Part shown: piece by piece, positions 27,101-35,105 of the stretch
How positions within the stretch are numbered: position 1 is the stretch's first letter
Layout: each line of letters opens with the position of its first letter
Source: CAZSRX01 sp964609675 [NCBI: uncultured Bacteroidota bacterium]
GTDB lineage: Bacteria; CLD3; SB21
Length of the DNA stretch: 64,000 nucleotides
Assembly: GCA_964609675.1 (NCBI GenBank)
Contig: CAZSRX010000019.1
Span: 8,584 to 72,583, forward strand
Direction: 5' to 3'
Notes under the pieces: generated by a model
Seen by the model: only the letters and a program-made list of their open reading frames with translations
Databases searched by the model: none
Told to the model about the DNA's origin: nothing
Program-made: the position numbers and the translations under genes

Positions 27101-28871
27101 CCGTATTCGCGTGAATGATGTGATTGAAGGATACCTGATTCTTGACAACATTCACAATGAAAACGCTTTTGACGAACAGGACCTGCAACTGCTGAGAAAT
27201 CTGAAAGCTCATATCAAGTCAGCTTTTATCAAGGGGCGTATGCTGGATGATCTGCAGAAAAAGAACCAGCAGATTACCGAGCAGTTACTGACGCTTGAAA
27301 AACTCAATAATGAAATTCAGCTGGCAAATGAAAAAATCCGGGAAGCCGATAAGTTAAAATCCGATTTTCTGGCGCGCATGAGCCATGAACTTCGCACGCC
27401 GCTGAATGCGATTATCGGATTCTCGGAACTGGTATTAGGGGGCATGACCGGCGAACTCAATGAGGAACAGAAAGCCTGCCTGAACGATATTCTCGAAAGC
27501 GGGCGGCACCTGCTTCAGCTGATTAACGATATTCTGGATATTTCCAAAATCGAAGCGGGCAAAATGGAATTGCAGTTTGAAAACTTCAATCTCCGGAAAA
27601 TATTCGAAACGGTAGAACATACGCTCGATCCGCTGTTTGAGCGCAAAAACCAGCGGTTCGACATCGAAATCGAAGATGACGCCGCGGAAGCCTACGGGGA
27701 TTCCGGAAAAATCAAGCAGGTGATTATTAATCTGGTCAGTAACGCCAATAAATTTACGCCCGACGGCGGCCGGATTACGCTCAGTGCAAGGAAATCCAAA
27801 GATTATGAAGGGCTCATCGAAGTTTCTGTTTCCGATACCGGCCGCGGTATTCGTGAAGAAGACCTTACCATTCTGTTTGATGAGTACCGGCAGTTCGGCG
27901 CCCCCAGCACGCGCGGTGAAAAAGGCACCGGACTCGGGCTCGCGCTCTGCAAACGTTTTGTAGAAATGCACGGCGGCACCATCTGGGCGGAAAGCGAATA
28001 CGGCAAAGGCAGCGTGTTTTCATTTACACTTCAATGCGCCTCCGCCCACTTGCCGGCGGAAGTCGTGACCAGGACCGTGGTGAAAGAAATTCCCGTTAAA
28101 AAAGAAGAGCCTTTACCCGATACCGAAAATATAATACTGGTTATCGAAGACGATGAGAAAGCGCGCCGGCTCCTGAAATATTATCTTGAGCGGGAACATT
28201 ACGCGGTAATTTTTGCATCCGACGGCGAAGACGCCATCGAACTTGCTAAAAAATATAAACCAAAAGTCATTACCCTCGATATTCTTCTTCCACACCGCGA
28301 CGGATGGGAAATCCTTAGAGATCTCCGCTTGGATAAAGAAACCGAATCCATACCGGTGATTATTGTATCCATGCTGGACAACAAGGATCTCGGATATAGT
28401 CTGGACGCGGACGACTATTTTGTAAAACCCGTGGATAAAGATAAATTACTGGCTCGTATCAAGGAACTCAGCAATCTACAGCATGGCGCGCCCAATACCA
28501 TTCTGATCATCGACGATGACCCGAAATCCGTGAAGCTGACGGCAAAAATTCTGGAAGACGCGGGCGAAAACGTACTGAAAGCTTTCAGCGGACGCGAAGG
28601 CCTTGATCTAATAGGCAAACATAAGCCCGATCTGATCATTCTTGATCTGATGATGCCGGAAATGAGCGGTTTTGAAGTGGTAGATATTTTACGCCGCGAC
28701 GATAACACCAAGGACATTCCCGTATTTGTACTTACGGCTAAAGAAATTACCAAGGAAGATCGCGAAGCGCTCGACGGCCACATTAAACGCCTGATGACGA
28801 AAGGCAACTTCGACAAACAGATTCTGATTTACGAAATCAAGAAATGCCTGATGAAACGAAAGGAAGAATAA
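24132..28871 (+). CDS. Hybrid histidine kinase: 14-repeat propeller, Y_Y_Y, GAF, HisKA, HATPase and two receiver domains
   Basis: 1579 aa. A signal segment (AILLFFVLCISSGLSGL) precedes 14 propeller repeats, a Y_Y_Y domain (YMYKLEGFDEQWINCG) and a membrane helix near 825-848. Then a coiled coil, a GAF-like domain, HisKA with His1085 in RMSHELRTPLNAIIGF (a different subclass from the AHDLR kinases upstream) and HATPase (NLVSNANKFTPDGG, GTGLGLALCKR). Two receiver domains follow: Asp1383 in ITLDILLPHRDGW and Asp1505 in IILDLMMPEMSG. No DNA-binding domain is present, so output must pass through a phosphorelay or protein contact. The gap to the previous gene is 54 bp; the gene ends the array, convergent with coaX. 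Confidence 0.94.
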   Translation: MKQEKAMMGKSVLIEPHKNCRAILLFFVLCISSGLSGLPHSVSAQVQNVYFERLTMENGLSQNSILCMIQDSKGFIWIGTQDGLNKYDGYTFKIYRHDTRDSASLSNNYITSVIEDRSGVLWVGTLGGGINRFDRKTETFISYKHDPSNPNSLTDNIVRAIMEDSHGLLWIGTDKGLDVWDREKNLFTHYRNDPSNPYSISHNLILSLYEDPSGKIWIGTNGGGMNCFNRQQRSFMRYLNDPKNINTIAGNVVEPILHDSKGFLWVGVNGSGLDRINLKTGQIRHFKSNPADPNSLSHNNVNTLYFDRKGNLWIGTLGGGLCRYDSEKDRFSTYRNNINQPYSLASDFVQCIIEDRSGILWIGTSSGGGISKFDPNRSKFQLYRKEANGQRTLSSNMIWSVYEEPESDGSTIWIGTDRGINLINRVTGNVILYDVVPDKPTTQSISVIRAMLMDSKGNFWVGTRNNGLYRYNKQTGQYKHYEPDNTNPRALCHNMVRSIIESSEKEIWVCTDGGINKYNPDTDDFIAFRNDPSNPNSLSSNNINFIKESQDGIFWVGTFGRGLNRWDRKQNRFKHYLYQPNNPNCISNNNVLCMVETEPGLYWIGTSEGLNRFDSGKEEFKIYTVKDGLPNNFIYHILKDDHNNLWMSTNKGITRFTPSSETFRSYDVNDGLQGNEFNMGAAFKSRRGEMFFGGVNGLNAFYPDSVKDNTHIPPIVITDYKKFDISVKLPESINEIDKIELSYRDNFFGFEFAALDFTAPGKNQYMYKLEGFDEQWINCGNRRYASYTNLDGGDYVFRVKGSNNDGVWNEEGASIRLTIVPPFWKTWPFRIIIGLLIVSVAFMGYRVRVKSIEDQNRRLERQVTERTQQLILKTSQLEKTNLMINAINSEINFVDVLNAILKETKVIEGVDRAGVLVLDSDQQSYAFKASIGIDYDEIRNIRITPEEAEKRYMTNSIEIYEDIYIVKSVRGRPAEEKFSHVAPSMSMLVTRIRVNDVIEGYLILDNIHNENAFDEQDLQLLRNLKAHIKSAFIKGRMLDDLQKKNQQITEQLLTLEKLNNEIQLANEKIREADKLKSDFLARMSHELRTPLNAIIGFSELVLGGMTGELNEEQKACLNDILESGRHLLQLINDILDISKIEAGKMELQFENFNLRKIFETVEHTLDPLFERKNQRFDIEIEDDAAEAYGDSGKIKQVIINLVSNANKFTPDGGRITLSARKSKDYEGLIEVSVSDTGRGIREEDLTILFDEYRQFGAPSTRGEKGTGLGLALCKRFVEMHGGTIWAESEYGKGSVFSFTLQCASAHLPAEVVTRTVVKEIPVKKEEPLPDTENIILVIEDDEKARRLLKYYLEREHYAVIFASDGEDAIELAKKYKPKVITLDILLPHRDGWEILRDLRLDKETESIPVIIVSMLDNKDLGYSLDADDYFVKPVDKDKLLARIKELSNLQHGAPNTILIIDDDPKSVKLTAKILEDAGENVLKAFSGREGLDLIGKHKPDLIILDLMMPEMSGFEVVDILRRDDNTKDIPVFVLTAKEITKEDREALDGHIKRLMTKGNFDKQILIYEIKKCLMKRKEE

Positions 28872-28915
28872 TATTAAGATGCGGTTATAAAGATTATGGC
28901 TATAGCGCTGTTAAA

Positions 28916-29692
28916 TTAGGCCTGATTCAATTGGTATATAAACCGCATCCCCTCTAAAATCAGATAGGGATCGTGATGTTGGATGGCCGGTATATGGGGA
29001 TACATTACGCCCGACCATCCGCCGGTTGCCACAATCGCAGGAGGCGACGTCTCTTCCAAAGATAGTTTTTCCAGGATTCCCTGTATACCGTATTTATTCA
29101 GATGCATAACGCCAGACTGAATACCGGTAACCGTGTCGGTGCCCAGAATGGACGGAGGGAACGCCGCGCTGACTTTCGGCAGTTGTGCCGTTCCGGAAGC
29201 AAGGCTGTTAAAGGCCGTTTCAAGGCCGGGTATAATGAGCCCGCCTCTAAAAGTGCCATGGCTGCTGACCACGTTAATGGTGGTAGCGGTTCCGAAATCT
29301 ATAACAATAACCGGAGCGCCATATTTATAATACGCGCCCGCTGACGTACAGATGCGGTCGGTTCCGAGCTTCTCCGGCTTGTCATAGGCGATACGAATAC
29401 CTAAATTGATAGCGGCCGTTACAACCAGCGGTTTGGTTTTACAGAGGTCCCTGCAATATTCGCAAATCATCGGCAACAGCGGGGGTACTACCGAGCAGAT
29501 AACAGCATGGCTTATCAGCCCTGTATCGATTTTCAATGCATGGAACTGTAATGGGATTTGGTTCGCGATTTCATGCGCCGGCAGTTTTGTTGGCACACGA
29601 AAAGATTCTATTAATTGTTCGGCCTGAAACACTCCAAACGTGATGTTGGAATTGCCGATATCCACAGCGAGCAGCATATCTGTAGCTGTCAT
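28916..29692 (-). CDS. coaX: Type III pantothenate kinase
   Basis: 258 aa, normal length. Phosphorylates pantothenate in the first step of coenzyme A synthesis, in the cytoplasm. Visible motifs: the ASKHA phosphate loop [15 protein letters not shown] at the N-terminus, [13 protein letters not shown] (GxDR motif, residues about 99-111), [15 protein letters not shown] and [23 protein letters not shown], whose PG-x(n)-L-x-T-x-LP pattern is a family mark. The ATG at 29692 overlaps the yjbQ stop. This is the last gene of a long minus-strand operon that also encodes CoaD, a later enzyme of the same pathway. Confidence 0.95.
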   Translation of the reverse strand: MTATDMLLAVDIGNSNITFGVFQAEQLIESFRVPTKLPAHEIANQIPLQFHALKIDTGLISHAVICSVVPPLLPMICEYCRDLCKTKPLVVTAAINLGIRIAYDKPEKLGTDRICTSAGAYYKYGAPVIVIDFGTATTINVVSSHGTFRGGLIIPGLETAFNSLASGTAQLPKVSAAFPPSILGTDTVTGIQSGVMHLNKYGIQGILEKLSLEETSPPAIVATGGWSGVMYPHIPAIQHHDPYLILEGMRFIYQLNQA

Positions 29693-30102
29693 TCGCCCAT
29701 AACTTTAACAATAACCCGCTTACGTCTTTGTCCGTCAAACTCTGCATAATAAATTTGCTGCCAGGGGCCGAAGTCCAGCCTGCCGTTGGTAACCGGCGCA
29801 ATGATTTCATGGTGAATGACCAGACTCTTCAGATGCGCGTCGGCGTTATCTTCGCCCGTACGGTGATGCCGGTAATTCGGATTGGGGGGCGCAAGGGTAT
29901 CCAGCCATTCGTCGATGTCCTGAATCAGCCCGGATTCCGCGTCATTGACGTAAACGCCCGCCGTAATGTGCATGGCGGACACCAGCACCATGCCTTCCTT
30001 AATACCGGCTTCGTCTACGATGCGTTGAACTTCGTCGGTAATGTTCACGTAATCACGTCGCCGTTTGGTATTAAACCATAAGTATTCCGTGTATGTTTTC
30101 AT
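29689..30102 (-). CDS. YjbQ/UPF0047 family protein
   Basis: 137 aa, full length for the YjbQ (UPF0047, secondary thiamine-phosphate synthase) family. The metal-site histidines are in [18 protein letters not shown] (residues about 41-58), the middle has [19 protein letters not shown] and the C-terminus [20 protein letters not shown], all family-typical. Homologues show weak thiamine phosphate synthase activity and can complement thiE loss; the physiological role is unclear. The gene sits between lepB and coaX with a 3-bp gap and a 4-bp overlap, probably for operon reasons only. No thiamine gene is nearby. Confidence 0.9.
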   Translation of the reverse strand: MKTYTEYLWFNTKRRRDYVNITDEVQRIVDEAGIKEGMVLVSAMHITAGVYVNDAESGLIQDIDEWLDTLAPPNPNYRHHRTGEDNADAHLKSLVIHHEIIAPVTNGRLDFGPWQQIYYAEFDGQRRKRVIVKVMGE

Positions 30103-30105
30103 GGC

Positions 30106-30945
30106 TTACTCCACTATTTTGCCGATGCGATTCCAGCGAATGTTCGTTTCGTCATTGGGCACATAGGACCAGTATATCAGGACGGCTTTACCGATCACAT
30201 GATCCAACGGGACAAATCCCCACTTACGGCTGTCGTAGCTCCGGTCACGGTTGTCCCCAAGAACAAAGATGTGTCCTTCCGGAACGGTAACCGGACCGTA
30301 ATTGTCACGGCTACCGGCGCCTTCCGGATAGACCGGCTCGTACCCTTTATTGCGCGGAATGATTTCGGGGTCGTCATACTTAATACCCGGCAGTTCCTCG
30401 TCGAGCGTCCAGGGACGGTTATTAATAAATATTTTTTTGTTTTTAATTTCTACCACATCGCCGCCGGTTGCCACGCAACGTTTGACATAATCAATGTCGG
30501 CGTCCTGAGGAAAACGGAACACCACCACATCGCCGGCCTTAGGTTCGGCCAGTGCAGGCAGGCGGAATTGAGGTATTTTAATCTCCGTAAACGGTATGTT
30601 CGCCGGCGATTGGGATCCATAGATCAGTTTGTTAACCAGGAGAAAATCTCCCACTAACAGCGTATCTTCCATCGAGCCGGTTGGAATTTTATATGCCTGT
30701 ATCACAAATGTTTTCAGCAAATACGCTATCAGGAGAGACCAAAAAGCGATTTTAAGAAGTTCACGGGTTTTGCTGTTGTCTTTTGTTTGGTTCGGTTTTT
30801 CAGGTTCGGCGTTAACAGCTTTCTCCCCGGGTAATAGCGCGGTGTCCTGAACTGTTTCGGATGAATGATTTAACGGAAAGGACGTATCGTTTGAAACAAA
30901 AAAAACCGGTTCAGCGGTGGTATGTAAATTTTCCTGTCGGGACAT
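30106..30945 (-). CDS. lepB: Signal peptidase I (second of two adjacent copies)
   Basis: 279 aa from ATG 30945; an in-frame TTG at 30951 is possible but less likely. Type I signal peptidase that cleaves exported preproteins on the outer face of the inner membrane. A cytoplasmic N-tail of about 60 residues precedes one membrane helix (LLKIAFWSLLIAYLLKTFVI). The catalytic Ser91 is in IPTGSMEDTL and the general-base Lys155 in DIDYVKRCVATGGD; box E is GDNRDRSYDSRKWGFVP. All boxes are intact, so it should be active. A paralogue encoded just upstream shares the same architecture. Confidence 0.94.
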   Translation of the reverse strand: MSRQENLHTTAEPVFFVSNDTSFPLNHSSETVQDTALLPGEKAVNAEPEKPNQTKDNSKTRELLKIAFWSLLIAYLLKTFVIQAYKIPTGSMEDTLLVGDFLLVNKLIYGSQSPANIPFTEIKIPQFRLPALAEPKAGDVVVFRFPQDADIDYVKRCVATGGDVVEIKNKKIFINNRPWTLDEELPGIKYDDPEIIPRNKGYEPVYPEGAGSRDNYGPVTVPEGHIFVLGDNRDRSYDSRKWGFVPLDHVIGKAVLIYWSYVPNDETNIRWNRIGKIVE

Positions 30946-30961
30946 AATCAAACTTCGCGGT

Positions 30962-31918
30962 TCACCTTATAATCGTTCCGATACGGCCCCAGTTAACCCG
31001 ACCGAGATTAAGCGTGCTGAATACTTTTAAAAGCAGATTGGTCTGTTTTGCCGCTTCCACATTGGACCAGTAAATCAACAGTCCTTCGCCCATAATGTGA
31101 TCCCGCGGAACCGGTCCCCAGAAACGGCTGTCGAGACTGTTATCCCGGTTGTCGCCCATCATAAAGTAATAATTCTGTCCGACAAGGTAACGGTCGGTTT
31201 TAATGCCGTCAATATACACGCCGTCGGCAAGCAGTTCCAGCTTTTTTCCATCTCGCAGAGAAAGATATTTGATAAGGTCCAGATTATCATTGCGGATGAG
31301 AATCGTGTCGCCTTGTGCCGGGACGCGAAACGGGCCGAAATTGTCTCCCGTTCCCATGGCCTTGGGAAATGCCGGGCTTTCGGAAATGTAATTGGCATCA
31401 TAGTGAATGCCGGGAAAATCAAATTCGTCGCTGAATTTCTTACCGTCAACGAATAGCTCCTTCTTGCGGATTTCCAGCGTCTGGCCAGCCACCGCTACGC
31501 AGCGTTTGATATAATCCAGTCCTTCCTGGTTCTTCATCAGCTCCGGATGCGGATAACGGAAGACCACCACATCGCCCTGTTGGGGTTCCTTGAACGCCGG
31601 AAACCGGTAACGGGGCAGTTTGATACCCGTAAAAGGAATATTTTCGGGCGTCTGGGCGCCATACACAAATTTATTCACAAAAATGAAATCGCCGATCAGC
31701 AGGGTACTAACCATCGAACTGGTTGGTATGGTGAAGGCCTGAATGAAAAAGGTCTGGATAACGTAAAAAATGCTCAGCGCCCACGCGAACGATTTAACGG
31801 TTTCAATGGATTTTTGCTTAAGAGATTTTTTTTCTTTTTCTTTGGATTTGTTTTTTTCGTTTTCGGTTTTACCAGGTGCTGTGCGTTCAGTTTCTTTGAC
31901 TGTTTTTTTGATTTTCAT
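30962..31918 (-). CDS. lepB: Signal peptidase I (first of two adjacent copies)
   Basis: 318 aa. The N-terminal 40 residues are very rich in Lys and Glu, then one membrane helix (FAWALSIFYVIQTFFIQAF). Ser68 in IPTSSMVSTLLIGDF and Lys138 in LDYIKRCVAVAG are the catalytic dyad, and box E reads GDNRDNSLDSRFWGPVP. Compared with the second copy it carries an insertion between the Lys box and box E (around residues 200-240). It lies 21 bp from coaD and 10 bp from the other lepB. Two full-length copies may divide substrates. I see no sign of decay in either. Confidence 0.94.
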   Translation of the reverse strand: MKIKKTVKETERTAPGKTENEKNKSKEKEKKSLKQKSIETVKSFAWALSIFYVIQTFFIQAFTIPTSSMVSTLLIGDFIFVNKFVYGAQTPENIPFTGIKLPRYRFPAFKEPQQGDVVVFRYPHPELMKNQEGLDYIKRCVAVAGQTLEIRKKELFVDGKKFSDEFDFPGIHYDANYISESPAFPKAMGTGDNFGPFRVPAQGDTILIRNDNLDLIKYLSLRDGKKLELLADGVYIDGIKTDRYLVGQNYYFMMGDNRDNSLDSRFWGPVPRDHIMGEGLLIYWSNVEAAKQTNLLLKVFSTLNLGRVNWGRIGTIIR

Positions 31919-31939
31919 GATGATTTCCGGGTTAGGCGA

Positions 31940-32425
31940 TCAATGGTTTACATGCAATCGTTGATATACTTTTTTGGCGATTTCCGGGGGCACGAATGAT
32001 GAAATATCTCCGCCCAGCGCGCCGATTTCTTTGACGATGGTGGAATTGAGATACGTGTACTTCTCTCCCGGCATCAGAAATACCGTAACCAGTTCGTGCG
32101 ACAGTTTCCGGTTGACAAGAGCCATCTGGAATTCAAACTCAAAATCCGAAACGGCTCGGAGTCCGCGGATAAGCACGTGGGCGCCTACAGAACGGGCGTA
32201 ATCGGCAATCAGCCCCTGAAAGCGGTCACAGCGGACATTTGGAAACTGCGTGATGGCTCCGCGTATCATTTCAAGACGCTCGTCCTCGGTAAAGGTAGGC
32301 GATTTACGGGGATTTGTAGCCACGGTAACAATCACCCGGTCAAAAATTGCCGCAGCGCGCTCGATGATATCAATATGTCCATAAGTCAGCGGATCAAATG
32401 TTCCCGGATAAACGGCTATATGCAT
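31940..32425 (-). CDS. coaD: Phosphopantetheine adenylyltransferase
   Basis: 161 aa, typical length. Adenylates 4'-phosphopantetheine to dephospho-CoA. The nucleotidyltransferase motif YPGTFDPLTYGHIDIIERAA occupies residues 6-25 with the T/HxGH element. Other family segments are VATNPRKSPTF, VLIRGLRAVSDFEFEFQMA and the C-terminal ISSFVPPEI. Downstream of rsmD with a 22-bp gap; rsmD-coaD is a widely conserved gene pair. Start ATG at 32425 fits the family N-terminus. Confidence 0.97.
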   Translation of the reverse strand: MHIAVYPGTFDPLTYGHIDIIERAAAIFDRVIVTVATNPRKSPTFTEDERLEMIRGAITQFPNVRCDRFQGLIADYARSVGAHVLIRGLRAVSDFEFEFQMALVNRKLSHELVTVFLMPGEKYTYLNSTIVKEIGALGGDISSFVPPEIAKKVYQRLHVNH

Positions 32426-32447
32426 AAAGTTCCCATCTTATAAACTG

Positions 32448-33005
32448 TTATACGTGATATTTTAATATTGTTACAAACGATTCGCCGAATCTTCGTTTTT
32501 TATATAGTTCAATGGACGGATACGCCGACCAGGAAACTGCTTCATCCGGCGAGGTTTCCAGCACGAGTATCCCTAAATTTTTAAGATAGCCGTTTTGAAT
32601 AATCTTTTCAATGATAAAATTGCCGCATCGTAACCGGTAGGGTGGGTCAGCCAGAATCAAATCAAACGGTTGCCGAGCAGGTTGATCGAGAAAATGGAAT
32701 ACATCCTCACGATAAACCGTTGCCGCTTGTCCGAGTCGGGTCTTAACCAGATTTTTTTGAATCAAATCGGCGGCTTCGGGACCGGATTCTACAAATACCG
32801 CGCGCCGCGCGCCGCGGCTCAGAGCCTCAATTCCAAGTCCGCCTGTACCGGCAAACAAGTCGCAAACATTAATCAACTGGAAATCCAACAGGTTCATTAA
32901 GCTGTTGAAGACGGATTCTTTGACGATATCTTTTGTAGGGCGAACGTCCGGATGATCGAAATCCTCAAGCAACATGCCTTTGCATAAACCCGCTATGACC
33001 CTCAT
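32448..33005 (-). CDS. rsmD: 16S rRNA (guanine966-N2)-methyltransferase
   Basis: 185 aa. RsmD methylates G966 of 16S rRNA with SAM. Seen: MRVIAGLCKGMLLEDFDHPD at the start (family GxxRGRxL region), RPTKDIVKESVFNSL, the SAM site VCDLFAGTGGLGIEALSRGA (about residues 47-66) and the catalytic LILADPPYRL with the N6/N2-type DPPY motif. Conserved neighbour of coaD. It follows the PilN-like gene by 12 bp, so the rRNA enzyme is embedded in the envelope-machine operon. Start is ATG 33005. Confidence 0.96.
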   Translation of the reverse strand: MRVIAGLCKGMLLEDFDHPDVRPTKDIVKESVFNSLMNLLDFQLINVCDLFAGTGGLGIEALSRGARRAVFVESGPEAADLIQKNLVKTRLGQAATVYREDVFHFLDQPARQPFDLILADPPYRLRCGNFIIEKIIQNGYLKNLGILVLETSPDEAVSWSAYPSIELYKKRRFGESFVTILKYHV

Positions 33006-33017
33006 GGATGGTTCTTA

Positions 33018-33989
33018 TTATTTAGAGGCGGAACCGGTGGTTTCAGCGGCTTTGGGCGGTATTAAAACGTCGTATTCCAGTGTGCAGACATCCGGCTTGA
33101 GGGCTTTTTTGAATTTCTGGTAGGTATATACAAAGTTATAACTTATCCATTCGGCATTAATGGACTGGGAAGCAAAATCGCTGAAAAAGCTGATTAAATC
33201 CGATGATAAGCCTTCCAGTCTCAGATGGCCGCGGTATTTGTCCATGACCACACCTTTGTTGTGAGCCATCGGCTTTGGTTCCGAGAGTTTTATTTTATAT
33301 TTTGCCGCAAGACTCTCTATTTGTTTTTTTACCTGGTCGGTGCTGAGAAAAGTTTTATGTGGTTTTAGGCTTTCCTCAGGCGATTCCGGTGGAATGCGTA
33401 AACTGCCGGTTATATTGCTTTTCAGGGAATATCCTTTGGCTACTGAGCTCACTTTAACCTCGGAAGGTTTGACGGTCTCAACGGATGGAATCAGGATGAT
33501 ATTTTTACTTAACGCGGCAAAAACGTCATCTTTTTTTCCGAAAGCATCAATGTTAAAATCATTTCCGTCAAGGGTCATGTTGGATATCCATAGCCGGTCA
33601 TCCGCTTTGTCAAGCGAATCCAGCTTTTTAATAAAATGCAGGTCGCGTTTCTGGATTTTGAACGTATTATCCATGTAACGTATCCGAACACGTTCGCGCC
33701 GCTGTTCCTCAAGCACTTCCAGCGGAATCTCTTCGGGCGGAGGCGACAGTAGATTCAGCGGGCCGGTATATTGTTCGACAAACTCCACAACCGGGTAACG
33801 GTATATGTAACCGAAGACAGAACCCGCAATGATAACGATAATCAAAATGATGAGAAAAATCAGAAACCGGTAGCTCTTGCGCGCTTCGGCACGAATGGTC
33901 TTGCCCGCCGAAGTATCATGACTCGTTACAGCTTTGGCGTGGGGCTCGGGAACCGATAAATGATTTTCCAGCAGGTTGATTTTAATCAT
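33018..33989 (-). CDS. PilN-like inner-membrane protein
   Basis: 323-aa bitopic membrane protein. The first residues MIKINLL match the conserved cytoplasmic peptide by which PilN binds PilM. A 30-residue Ser/Lys-rich tail follows, then one membrane helix (FLIFLIILIIVIIAGSVFGY, about 43-62) and a periplasmic domain of about 250 residues with two ferredoxin-like-fold segments (LDKADDRLWISNMTLDG, LRLEGLSSDLISFFSDFA). The PilM-like gene lies immediately upstream with a 4-bp overlap. It is longer than typical PilN (about 200 aa) and may combine PilN- and PilO-like parts. No pilin, PilQ or pilus ATPase gene is near, so the machine served is open: type IV pilus, type II secretion or a competence apparatus. 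Confidence 0.7.
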   Translation of the reverse strand: MIKINLLENHLSVPEPHAKAVTSHDTSAGKTIRAEARKSYRFLIFLIILIIVIIAGSVFGYIYRYPVVEFVEQYTGPLNLLSPPPEEIPLEVLEEQRRERVRIRYMDNTFKIQKRDLHFIKKLDSLDKADDRLWISNMTLDGNDFNIDAFGKKDDVFAALSKNIILIPSVETVKPSEVKVSSVAKGYSLKSNITGSLRIPPESPEESLKPHKTFLSTDQVKKQIESLAAKYKIKLSEPKPMAHNKGVVMDKYRGHLRLEGLSSDLISFFSDFASQSINAEWISYNFVYTYQKFKKALKPDVCTLEYDVLIPPKAAETTGSASK

Positions 33990-35047
33990 GACCGTTCATT
34001 CACTAATAATTTAGCCGCGGCCCCTATGGCTTCGGCGTAAAGACTTGTATCTTCCGCGGACTGGGTTTCTTTCTTTTCGCTTTCCTCCGTGCTTCCTTCG
34101 GAATCGTCCGAAGACATTTCATAAGGTTTCGGCATGTTCAGGGTGTAAAACGGATTAATCATTTCCGCGTGGTACGGCGCGTTGATGTGCGGCAATATCG
34201 ACGGTGAAAAGGATTGGCACAGGATGACCTGATGAATAACCGCCGGCGGTTTGGCCGCGCTGTTGTATAATTCGAGCGCATTGCCGAGGTGGTGGTTAAG
34301 AAGGTCCCCGAGTATCTCCGGTGTGGCTTTCTGGGGAGCGATAAACTGATAAAGATCTAAGACGTGAGGGCCGTTACATAAAAGAAAAGTAACTACGCCC
34401 GTTTTAAGATCTGCCAGCACCGTAAGACCCCGTGATGCTTTGCCGTAATTCAATTCGTAAGTGGCCTGAGAACATAAAATATCCACGTCAATATTGACAA
34501 GCTGGATTTTGGCTTTTTCCAGAACAGTTACAAACGTATCCACTATTTTTTTCTTTACCCCGACAGCCAATATCGTTCGGGAGGATTCCGATTCGCCGAT
34601 CATGTGCGTGTTAACCGTAAAAAGCAGAATATCATCGATAACCTGCTGTCCGAATTCCCAACGTATGAATTCTTCGCTCTCCGAAGAACTGAAGCTGTGG
34701 GGAATGGTCAGTTTGTGCATCGTGGTTAAATGGGTGTTGAGACTGAGGTTCAGGTGGCGCGCTTTGATATTATGGATGTCGATATAGCCGTTCAGGAAGT
34801 TGGCAACATCGCGGATATTCTTTTCGACTCCTTCAATACCGGAACCGAATTTCATATTCGTAGGCACGGTACCGTATTTATTTACGGTAATACCGTCGTC
34901 GATTTTTTCCAGTTCAGCGAAACAAATGTTATATCCATTAAAAGCCATGCCCAACGTGCAAACGGGTGAAGCGCTGTCCGTTTTGCTTTCATCCAGAGCA
35001 TCGTACTCTTCCAACAATTTCTGCATATTGGGGTTCAGTCCTGCCAT
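33986..35047 (-). CDS. PilM-like actin-fold protein
   Basis: 353-aa cytoplasmic protein without a membrane segment. The N-terminal half has the PilM-like LGMAFNGYNICFAELEK, followed by LNLSLNTHLTTMHKLTIP and EEFIRWEFGQQVIDDILLF, where PilM proteins have their conserved helix before the inserted subdomain. Next are ILAVGVKKKIVDTFVTVLEK and VNIDVDILCSQ, then a phosphate-type strand LTVLADLKTGVVTFLL. A Ser/Glu-rich low-complexity stretch (about 310-330) precedes the C-terminal helix. The glycine-rich phosphate loops are weak, so nucleotide binding is uncertain. Pairing with the PilN-like gene makes the assignment reasonable. Confidence 0.7.
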   Translation of the reverse strand: MAGLNPNMQKLLEEYDALDESKTDSASPVCTLGMAFNGYNICFAELEKIDDGITVNKYGTVPTNMKFGSGIEGVEKNIRDVANFLNGYIDIHNIKARHLNLSLNTHLTTMHKLTIPHSFSSSESEEFIRWEFGQQVIDDILLFTVNTHMIGESESSRTILAVGVKKKIVDTFVTVLEKAKIQLVNIDVDILCSQATYELNYGKASRGLTVLADLKTGVVTFLLCNGPHVLDLYQFIAPQKATPEILGDLLNHHLGNALELYNSAAKPPAVIHQVILCQSFSPSILPHINAPYHAEMINPFYTLNMPKPYEMSSDDSEGSTEESEKKETQSAEDTSLYAEAIGAAAKLLVNERS

Positions 35048-35105
35048 GGGTTGCTCTGACTCGTTGAGGGTATGAATTGTCGTTTGTTAACCATCGTGTG
35101 GCTTT

